Below are positions 39,706 to 46,635 of a stretch of DNA of 64,000 bases, piece by piece. Source of the stretch: Candidatus Rokuibacteriota bacterium (GTDB lineage Bacteria > Methylomirabilota > Methylomirabilia > Rokubacteriales > CSP1-6); NCBI GenBank assembly GCA_016184125.1, contig JACPDG010000076.1:1-64000 (forward strand). Direction: 5' to 3'. The notes beneath the pieces are model-generated. The model worked only from the letters and a program-made list of their open reading frames with translations, was not told where the DNA came from and made no database searches. Made by a program: the position numbers and the translations under genes. The first letter of the stretch is position 1. Every line of letters begins with the position of its first letter.

Positions 39706-41004
39706 TTACGCGGTGCCGAACTTCGTTTCCACCAGCACCCCGGTATCCCGCAGCATGGACGTGGGGAGGATGCCGCCGGCGCAGATGATGACCCCGTCGT
39801 TCTCCAGGACGGCGGACGTGCCCGCCTGATCGATCAGGACGTCGCGCTCCCCGATGCGCACCACGTTGGAATGGAGCATGACGTCCAGCTGGCCGGAGCC
39901 TTGCGCCGCGCTCAGCCGTTGACGGGTCTTCGGCTTGACGCGGCCGAAGGCTTCGCCGCGATATGACACGGTCACGCGCGCCCCCGGTTCCGCCGCGACG
40001 CTGAGCGCGGCTTCGAGCGCGCTGTCCCCGCCTCCGACCACGAGCACCCGCTTGCCGCGGTACTGCTCGGGCTCGACCAGTCGGTAGACGACCTTCGGCA
40101 GGTCCTCGCCCGGCACGTCGAGCGTGCGCGGAGTCCCCCGCCGTCCGATCGCGAGCAGGACCGACCGCGCATGATACTCGGCCCACGGGGTCCTCACGAC
40201 GACCCCCTGCTCGCTGCGCGCGATCTTCTCGGCCCGCTCGCCGAAGCGGATCGGCACGCCGACGCGATCGATGATGCCCTGCCAGAACGCGAGCAGCGAC
40301 TCCTTGCCGATCTCGCCGAGCTTCACCTTCCCCACCAGCGGGAGTGTCACGGGATGGGTCATGACGATCTTGTGACGGGGATAGTGATAGACGGTCCCCC
40401 CGAGGCACTGCTCCTGCTCCACGGTGACGAACCGTAGCTTGTGCGCCATCGCGCCGAGCGTGGCGGACAGCCCCGCCGGGCCCGCGCCCACGATGACGAC
40501 GTCCAGCCGTCCCCCGTCGGCGCGGTGTCGCGCGATCGCCTCCATCGCCTGCCGGCCCTGCTCGGTGGCCTTGCGGATGAGCCCCATGCCGCCGAGCTCG
40601 CCGGCGATGTAGACGCCGGGCACGTTCGTCTCGAAGGTCGGCTTGACGTAGGGGATGTCGACGCCGCGGCGCTCGGTGCCGAACACGAGCGAGATCGCCT
40701 CCACCGGGCAGCTCGCGGCGCAGGCGCCGTGACCGATGCAGGCCGTGGGATTCACCAGGTAGGCCTGGCCATCGACGATGCCGAGCGCCGCCTCCGGACA
40801 GGCCTGGGTGCATGCGCCCGAGCCCATGCAGAGGATCGGGTCGACGACGGGATGCAGGCTCGGAGGCTCGGTGAGTCCCGCGTCCTCCGACTCGCGCAGG
40901 ATGGCCGCTGCGCGCGCTTCGCGCCTCCGCTGGCGGCGCACGTAGAGCCCCACCGCGATCGCGAGCGGGGCACCGTAGACGAGTCCGAGCAGAGGGTCGA
41001 TCAC
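39706..41004 (-). CDS. Membrane-anchored Fe-S/FAD NAD(P)-type oxidoreductase
   Basis: A 432-aa protein. An N-terminal helix (GLVYGAPLAIAVGLYV) is followed by two ferredoxin-type motifs (CMGSGACTQACP near residue 58, CIGHGACAASCP near 86). A pyridine-nucleotide disulfide oxidoreductase-like module follows (FAD motif VVIVGAGPAGLSATLG near 153, second Rossmann motif VLVVGGGDSALEAALS near 308). Each Fe-S motif lacks the second of the four usual cysteines (Ser or His there). LGGMGLIRKATEQG between the parts is typical of this family. It starts GTG inside the stop of the 27-heme gene and ends the cytochrome operon. Likely role: passing electrons between NAD(P)H or ferredoxin and the membrane/cytochrome chain. 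Confidence 0.88.
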   Translation of the reverse strand: MIDPLLGLVYGAPLAIAVGLYVRRQRRREARAAAILRESEDAGLTEPPSLHPVVDPILCMGSGACTQACPEAALGIVDGQAYLVNPTACIGHGACAASCPVEAISLVFGTERRGVDIPYVKPTFETNVPGVYIAGELGGMGLIRKATEQGRQAMEAIARHRADGGRLDVVIVGAGPAGLSATLGAMAHKLRFVTVEQEQCLGGTVYHYPRHKIVMTHPVTLPLVGKVKLGEIGKESLLAFWQGIIDRVGVPIRFGERAEKIARSEQGVVVRTPWAEYHARSVLLAIGRRGTPRTLDVPGEDLPKVVYRLVEPEQYRGKRVLVVGGGDSALEAALSVAAEPGARVTVSYRGEAFGRVKPKTRQRLSAAQGSGQLDVMLHSNVVRIGERDVLIDQAGTSAVLENDGVIICAGGILPTSMLRDTGVLVETKFGTA

Positions 41005-43010
41005 TCGATTCGCTCCCTCTTGACGATCCGACGCCAGTGGTCCGCCACGTGGCAGCGATCGCACTGCCGTCCCAGGCTGCCGAGGTGCGCGTCGTCCTTC
41101 CGGTGACAGGTGAAGCAGGTCGATGCCAGGTCGAACGTGTCCTTGACCGGTGCGGTGTGGCAGGCGAGGCAGGCCACCTTGACGTGGAGGCCGTCCAGCG
41201 GCAAGCGCGTGCGCTGGTGGTCGAACTCCCAGATCTTCCAGGAACGGGTCTTGTGGCATTGCTCGCACCGGGGCCCGAGCCGCTCCCTGTGCCGATCGGC
41301 CTTCGCGTGGCACGACACGCACTCGGTCTTCGTGTCCTTGTACAGGAGCGTCGGGTGGCATTCCTTGCACGGGACGCGCGTGTGGCTTTCGAGCAGCGGG
41401 TATCGCGACCGGTTGTGATCGAACCTGGTCTCGCGCCAGTCGCGCTCGTCGTGACAGGCCTCGCATCCGGCACCGAGCTGCCCCTTGTGCCTGTCCTCGG
41501 GCTGGTGGCACGCGATGCAGCGAGGGTCGGTCTTCTCGCGGTAGAGCGATCCGCGGTGGCAGGCGTCGCACTTGACCTGGCGGTGCTTGCCGCGCACCGG
41601 ATATCGGGTGTCGCGGTCGTGCTCGAAGACCAGCGCCTTCCAGCCCTTCTCCGTGTGGCAGATTGCGCATCTCTCGCCGTACCGGCCCCTGTGCGCTTTC
41701 TCGCGGTCGTCCCGTTCGTGACACCCGGAGCACGCGGACGGCAGCCTGGCGAGGAATCCCGTGTCCTGGTGGCAGCCCTCGCACTTCACGCGCCGGTGGC
41801 TGTCGCGCAGCGGATAGCGGCTGTCGCGGTCGTGATCGAAGGCCAGCGCCTTCCAGGCCTTCTCCGTGTGGCACGTTGCGCATGTCCCGCCGTACCGGCC
41901 CCGGTGGCCTTTCTCGCGGTCGTCCAGTTCGTGACAGCCGACGCAGGCCAACGGCGGCTTGTCGCGGTATTCGGTGTTCCGGTGACAGCCCTCGCACTTC
42001 ACGCGCCGGTGCCCGTCGCGCACCGGGAACCGGCTGTCGCGATCGTGATCGAAGTGGGTCCCTTTCCAGCTCTTCTCGGTGTGGCACTTCTCGCACGCGT
42101 CGCCGAGCGCGCGCCTGTGCACGTCATCCTTGCCATGACAGCCCCGGCACGTCTTCGGGGTCGGTTCGCGATAGAGCGGGCTCTTGTGACAGCGTTCGCA
42201 CTTGACGGTCTGGTGCCGGTCCCGCAGAGGGAAGCGCGTGTCCCGGCCATGCAGGAAGGTCGAGGCCTTCCACCCCCCTTCGGTGTGGCAGGCTTCGCAG
42301 CGGGGACCGAAGTGCCCCTTGTGGGCGTCGTGCTTCTTGTGGCAGGCGACGCAGTCGCGGGGCGTGTCCGCGTAGCGCTCCTCGGCGTGGCAGTCCGCGC
42401 ACTTGACCTGCGCGTGCCGGCGCAGCAGCGGCACGCGCGTCCGGCCGTGATCGAAGCGCGCGGCTTTCCAGTCCGTCGCGTCGTGGCACGTCTCGCACCT
42501 CGGGCCCAGGTTGCCCTTGTGCCGGTCGTCCTTGCGGTGGCAGCCCGCGCACTCCGACGGGGCCGCCCGGTGCTTCGTCCGGAGCCGATGGCAGTCCACG
42601 CACGGTGTGCCCCTGTGCTTGCCCACGAGCTGGAAGTCCGTACGCGAGTGGTCGAGGTCGCGCTCGTCGAGGACGACGATCTTCGCCTCCCGTCCCTGGT
42701 GGTCCGTGTGGCACGATCGGCACTCCGTGTCCGCGAGCCGACCGTGATAGCCCGACCGGCTGCGAACGTCGGCCGCCACCTCCTTGTGGCAGCCGAGGCA
42801 GAGCTGCGGCTGTGCCGCGCGGTTGAAGCGCACGTGACAGTTCGTGCACGCCGATTCGAGCTTGGCGTGGCCCTCGATCACCTTGCCCGGCATGAGCGCC
42901 GACTCGAGGCGTTGCCCTTCCGCGGCAGATGGGATCGCCGCCACGAGGGCCCCGGCGACCCATGTCACCAGCCATGCAACGCGTCTAGTACATGTGGACG
43001 GCCAAGACAT
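41001..43010 (-). CDS. 27-heme c-type cytochrome of triheme modules
   Basis: A 669-aa exported cytochrome with 27 CXXCH motifs counted by eye. A signal peptide (RRVAWLVTWVAGALVAAIPS, cleavage near AAEG) precedes three N-terminal hemes. Eight repeats of about 65-78 residues follow, each with the pattern KCxxCH, then CxxCHxxDDxHxG, then CxxCHxxxxW. This is the triheme c7-like module in series, as in the known 12-heme Geobacter nanowire cytochrome. No lipobox is seen, so it is probably periplasmic, spanning from inner to outer membrane. The ATG at 43010 overlaps the preceding cytochrome-b gene by 26 bases without a clear ribosome site. It overlaps the oxidoreductase gene as GTGA. Confidence 0.92.
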   Translation of the reverse strand: MSWPSTCTRRVAWLVTWVAGALVAAIPSAAEGQRLESALMPGKVIEGHAKLESACTNCHVRFNRAAQPQLCLGCHKEVAADVRSRSGYHGRLADTECRSCHTDHQGREAKIVVLDERDLDHSRTDFQLVGKHRGTPCVDCHRLRTKHRAAPSECAGCHRKDDRHKGNLGPRCETCHDATDWKAARFDHGRTRVPLLRRHAQVKCADCHAEERYADTPRDCVACHKKHDAHKGHFGPRCEACHTEGGWKASTFLHGRDTRFPLRDRHQTVKCERCHKSPLYREPTPKTCRGCHGKDDVHRRALGDACEKCHTEKSWKGTHFDHDRDSRFPVRDGHRRVKCEGCHRNTEYRDKPPLACVGCHELDDREKGHRGRYGGTCATCHTEKAWKALAFDHDRDSRYPLRDSHRRVKCEGCHQDTGFLARLPSACSGCHERDDREKAHRGRYGERCAICHTEKGWKALVFEHDRDTRYPVRGKHRQVKCDACHRGSLYREKTDPRCIACHQPEDRHKGQLGAGCEACHDERDWRETRFDHNRSRYPLLESHTRVPCKECHPTLLYKDTKTECVSCHAKADRHRERLGPRCEQCHKTRSWKIWEFDHQRTRLPLDGLHVKVACLACHTAPVKDTFDLASTCFTCHRKDDAHLGSLGRQCDRCHVADHWRRIVKRERIE

Positions 43011-43923
43011 GAACGATGGCGCTGATCAGGAGCAGGTACACGATGGGAACGTGCAGGACGTGCCACAGCGAGAAGAGCCGCTCGTAGGTCGTGAACTGGG
43101 CGGTGCGCTGCGCGGCGCGCAGCGTCGCGTCGATCGCCCGCAGCAGGGTCCGGAGATTCCTTCGCGATACGCCCGGACCGCCGTGACTTCGGGGAGCTGC
43201 CGCGATCATTCGCCGGATCCTGCGCTCGGCCAGGTATCGCTTCCCGCCCAGCGTCGTGAAGTGGGCCGTGCGCCGCCTCCACCCGGGGGGCGCTTGCGTG
43301 GCGACCAGGCAGAACCGGTTCACCTCGCGTCTGACGGCCGGCAGCCATTCGAGCAGGGGATCGAGCGCCGCGAACCGGTGCTCCAGCTCCTGCTGCAGCT
43401 CCTCGAGCGTTGCGCGGCTGCCGTAGAGCCCGTGATGGATCCTGCGATAGATGTAGCGGCCGACGACGCCACTCGCGGTGACGAGGATCATCGAGCCCAG
43501 CGCCACGGCGGCGTTGAGGGAGCGGACGTCGAACGCCGAATGGAACAGGATGAGCAGCGGCCCGAGGATGCCGCAGAGCATGTGAGCCCGGAACCAGTGC
43601 TTGAGCGGTCCCCACGTCCGCAGCAGGCGCACGTGCTTGCGCACCGGATAGAGGATCAGCACGAGCATCATCGACGCGCCCGCGAGCCCGAGGCCGTAGG
43701 CGAGGTCCGATCGTGACGTGTAGAGCGAGCCCCGGGCCACGGCCCAGCCGGCGGCGAGCGCGGTCGCGATGCCGGCGATCGCCGTGCCGGCGGGAAACCC
43801 TCCCGCCGGCGCCGGCGACGAACGCGGTGTCGAGCCGCGCCCCGGGTTCCCCGGGTGCGTCCGCGCACCCCCCGGGGCGCGAGCGAGCGCGGGGGGTTGG
43901 GGGGGCTTCGGTAGTCCCCCCAT
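42985..43923 (-). CDS. Cytochrome-b-like four-helix membrane protein
   Basis: A 312-aa protein with a first helix near AIAGIATALAAGWAV, then GLAGASMMLVLILYPV, HWFRAHMLCGILGPLLILFHSAF and VALGSMILVTASGVVGRYIY. A soluble part is followed by the final helix HVLHVPIVYLLLISAIVHVLAVH. Paired histidines in the third and last helices could hold b hemes. It sits between two multiheme genes and is the natural quinol-facing component. The first about 40 residues (MGGLPKPPQPPALARAPG and onward) are encoded by a dispersed repeat whose ATG (43923) is the only usable start before the first helix. The gene begins four bases after the 12-heme gene's stop. Confidence 0.75.
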   Translation of the reverse strand: MGGLPKPPQPPALARAPGGARTHPGNPGRGSTPRSSPAPAGGFPAGTAIAGIATALAAGWAVARGSLYTSRSDLAYGLGLAGASMMLVLILYPVRKHVRLLRTWGPLKHWFRAHMLCGILGPLLILFHSAFDVRSLNAAVALGSMILVTASGVVGRYIYRRIHHGLYGSRATLEELQQELEHRFAALDPLLEWLPAVRREVNRFCLVATQAPPGWRRRTAHFTTLGGKRYLAERRIRRMIAAAPRSHGGPGVSRRNLRTLLRAIDATLRAAQRTAQFTTYERLFSLWHVLHVPIVYLLLISAIVHVLAVHMY

Positions 43924-43925
43924 GA
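43815..43925 (-). repeat. Dispersed repeat overlapping the start of the cytochrome-b-like gene
   Basis: It carries CGCGCCCCGGG-ttcc-CCGGG, GGTGCGTCCGCGCACC, GGGGGGTTGGGGGGGCTTCGG and TAGTCCCCCCATGAT, the full repeat layout. Its end, read on the minus strand, gives ATG and the N-terminal codons of the membrane protein. Confidence 0.8.
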
Positions 43926-43927
43926 TC

Positions 43928-45604
43928 TTAGTAGCGGTCCCCATTGTGGCTTTCACCGTGACAGTTGAGGTAACACCGCCTGGCCACCGTATCGATGTAC
44001 AGCCTGGCCGTCGCGCCCGTGCCCACTGGCGTGGAATCCGTGGTGGACAGGTTGATCAGCCGGCTGTTGTACGTCGCGTTGCCCTGCGTCGCGCTGATGC
44101 CGTGCGGGTCGTGGCACGCCTTGCACCCGTACCGCAGATGCTCCGACCGGTTGTGCGGGGATGCTCTCGTGACCACGGACCGGTTGTGGCACTTGTAGCA
44201 GAGGTCGCTGGCGGTGGGCGTTCCGGTCAGCGCGTGCGGCCGTTCGAGCAGCGGCCGGTAGATGGATCCATGCGGACCGTTCGGTCCGGTTCCGCCCGCG
44301 CCCGGTCCCGCGTTGTTGTTGTGGCAGTCCAGGCACTTCATGAGGCTCGACGTGGTCCAGGGGGCGATGAGGCTCGGCACGTTCGAGCTCCTCCCCGGCG
44401 CGGCGATGGGATGGTAGGAAGGATTCGCAGGGTCGAATTCCACCCGGGTGTTGGTCTGCGCGAGCTGGCGCGCCACGAGCGGAACCGGCCGGCCAGGGCT
44501 ATCGGCATGGCAGCGGAAGCAGACCTGGTGCTCGGCCGTGACCGGAGCGATCTCGGCGCCGCCGATGGTGATCCCGCGCACCCCGGCGAGGGAGCCGGGT
44601 ACCGTGCCTGCACTGGTATTGGCGGCGTGGGGGTTGTGGCAGTCGACACACTCGACGTGCCGCGCCTGGATGACGGCCGGCTCCACCGGATCATGGACCC
44701 CGGTGGTGGATGCGACCGGGTGGAGCGAGACCTTGGCGAGCTCCGCCTGGATGTTCTTCGCCGCCGCGTTACCGTTGTGGCAGGGGTAGCAGTTGGCCTC
44801 TTCGTTGAGGGCGTTGAGCAGCCGTTTCTTGCCGGCCGCCGAATGCGGCTGGTGGCAGTTCTCGCAGGCGTTGGCGGACACCGTGGCGCCGTTCGTGTGC
44901 GGCCACGGATCGGGGCCGGCGCCGTTCCACGTCGCGTTCGAGAGCCGATGACTGCTCTGGCTCCAGGCGCTCTTCACGTGGCACGTCTGGCACAGGGCGG
45001 AGGCCTGGTTGGAGACCACGAGGAACTTGCCGTACGTGTCGTCGTGCGGATCGTGGCACGTGGTGCACTGCAGCTGTCCGGACGCATCGAGCCGTATCCA
45101 TCCGGTCAGCGCCGCCGGGTTCACGAGGTCGCCGCGCGTCGCTGCGAGCGAGGCGGAGTAGACGAACGACACCGGATGGTCGTCCGAGAGATCGGTCCCC
45201 AGCCGTCCCGGGCCCGACGGCATCGTGGTGACGCCACGGGCCATGACGACCGGCGACGTGCGGCTCAGCACGTCCCCGAGCGCGATCGTGCCGTCGTGGC
45301 AGCTCAGACACAGCAGCGACGCGCCGGTGGGCTGTCCGGGGGCGGCCCGCGTGGTCGAGCTCGTGTACGGGATGTAGGGGCCGCCGGGCGTGCGGCGGTT
45401 CCAGAGTGGCGCGCTGGGCGCGGCGTTGTGGGGCGCATGGCAGAAGACGCAGATCTGGCGCTCGGAGGCGGCCGTCGCGCTCCCGGGTCCGCTCACCGAG
45501 AGGTTGTGCTTCGTGGTTGCGACTGCGGCGTCGGCGCTGGAGGCCGCGTGCAGCCCGCCGGCGGCCAGTGCCGCGCCGAGCGCACCGAGGAGGAGGCGGT
45601 TCAT
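43928..45604 (-). CDS. Multiheme cytochrome c, 11 CXXCH plus one CX3CH
   Basis: A 558-aa exported cytochrome. The signal peptide (LLLGALGAALAAGGLHAASS) is followed by CVFCH, CLSCH, CTTCH, CQTCH, CENCH, CYPCH, CVDCH, CFRCH, CLDCH, CYKCH, CKACH and, at the very end, CYLNCH. Many sites are in the doubled NCHxPH/CHDPH style of the cytochrome c3/doubled-CXXCH families. The spacing is long (40-60 residues) and irregular, unlike the 27-heme protein, so it is a different fold class and may be the surface or barrel-plugging cytochrome. The ATG at 45604 overlaps the NHL gene stop (ATGA). Confidence 0.92.
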   Translation of the reverse strand: MNRLLLGALGAALAAGGLHAASSADAAVATTKHNLSVSGPGSATAASERQICVFCHAPHNAAPSAPLWNRRTPGGPYIPYTSSTTRAAPGQPTGASLLCLSCHDGTIALGDVLSRTSPVVMARGVTTMPSGPGRLGTDLSDDHPVSFVYSASLAATRGDLVNPAALTGWIRLDASGQLQCTTCHDPHDDTYGKFLVVSNQASALCQTCHVKSAWSQSSHRLSNATWNGAGPDPWPHTNGATVSANACENCHQPHSAAGKKRLLNALNEEANCYPCHNGNAAAKNIQAELAKVSLHPVASTTGVHDPVEPAVIQARHVECVDCHNPHAANTSAGTVPGSLAGVRGITIGGAEIAPVTAEHQVCFRCHADSPGRPVPLVARQLAQTNTRVEFDPANPSYHPIAAPGRSSNVPSLIAPWTTSSLMKCLDCHNNNAGPGAGGTGPNGPHGSIYRPLLERPHALTGTPTASDLCYKCHNRSVVTRASPHNRSEHLRYGCKACHDPHGISATQGNATYNSRLINLSTTDSTPVGTGATARLYIDTVARRCYLNCHGESHNGDRY

Positions 45605-46635
45605 GTCGGACCGCCGACGTAGCGGAACACCTGGACCCGCTGGTTGTAGGAGTCGGCGACGTAGATCGTGTCGTCGTCGGCGATGAAGATGCCCGCGGGC
45701 AACCAGAACTCGCCCCGGTCCCGTCCGAGCGCGCCGACCGCGAGCAGGAACCGGCCGGCATCGTCGAAGATCTGGACCGCGTGCAGGAGCGCATCGACGA
45801 CGTAGACGTGGCCGTGGTGGTCGGTCGCGATGCCCTTGTGGCGGGCGAGATCGCCCGACGCGTCGCCGTGCCGGCCGAACTTGCCGAGAAACCTGCCGTG
45901 CTCGTCGAGGATCTGGACGCGGAAGTTGTTGGAGTCGGTGACGTACAGCGTGCCCGTCGGTGTTCGCCAGATGAGCGTCGGGTAGTTGAACTCCCCGTCT
46001 CCGGTCCCCCGCTGTCCGAAGGTCGACTCGAGCGTGCCGTCCTGCCTGAACACGTGCACGCGGTGAGCGGCGGTGTCCACGACGTACAGGCGAGCCGTGG
46101 CCGGATCGAAGGCGATGCCGGTGGGCTGGCGGAGCGTTGCGCGAAGCGGGACCGGCACGGCGACCTTCGAGTCCGGCCGGATCACGAACACGCTCGCGAG
46201 CGCCGAATCGCTCACGTAGACCTCGCCCCGGAGGCCTCGCGCGAGCGCCACTGGAGAGGGCAGCGGACGGCCGCCCGGGGCGCCGGTCAGCCGGTACCGG
46301 CTCTTCGCCGGATCGAAGCGATGCACGCCCCCCGCTCCCGGGTCCGCGACATAGAGAACGTGCTCGACCGCCACCACGGCCATCGGGCGGACCAGACGGG
46401 AGTCGGCGCCGCCGAACAGCGCGCCGGCCAGCCGCTCGAAGAATCCCCCGGAGATCCCCAGGTCCGCCGGGCGAGAGAACATCGTGACGAACGCCACGCG
46501 CGGCGGGTCCGGCTCCGGCGGCCACACGAGAGGCGGCTCGCTGCTCGGTTCCCGCCCGATCGTCGAGCACGCGCTCAGCACCAGCGCGACCCAGGCCGCC
46601 GCCATGGCGGCGCGCACCCCGGTGGCCATCGTCAC
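45601..46635 (-). CDS. NHL-repeat six-bladed beta-propeller lipoprotein
   Basis: A 344-aa lipoprotein: the signal ends at VLSAC with the lipid cysteine near residue 23. The rest is NHL repeats, each with a D-x-x-N/H-x-R-V-x-V pattern: LYVVDTAAHRVHVFRQDG, LYVTDSNNFRVQILDEHG, VYVVDALLHAVQIFDDAG, IYVADSYNQRVQVFRYVG. An opening strand PRVAFVTMFSRPADLG is shared with the other propeller of this operon. It is probably a docking or scaffold protein for the cytochromes at the outer membrane. The start is GTG 46635 (GTGA overlap with the barrel gene), with ATG 46629 as an alternative. Confidence 0.88.
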   Translation of the reverse strand: MTMATGVRAAMAAAWVALVLSACSTIGREPSSEPPLVWPPEPDPPRVAFVTMFSRPADLGISGGFFERLAGALFGGADSRLVRPMAVVAVEHVLYVADPGAGGVHRFDPAKSRYRLTGAPGGRPLPSPVALARGLRGEVYVSDSALASVFVIRPDSKVAVPVPLRATLRQPTGIAFDPATARLYVVDTAAHRVHVFRQDGTLESTFGQRGTGDGEFNYPTLIWRTPTGTLYVTDSNNFRVQILDEHGRFLGKFGRHGDASGDLARHKGIATDHHGHVYVVDALLHAVQIFDDAGRFLLAVGALGRDRGEFWLPAGIFIADDDTIYVADSYNQRVQVFRYVGGPT

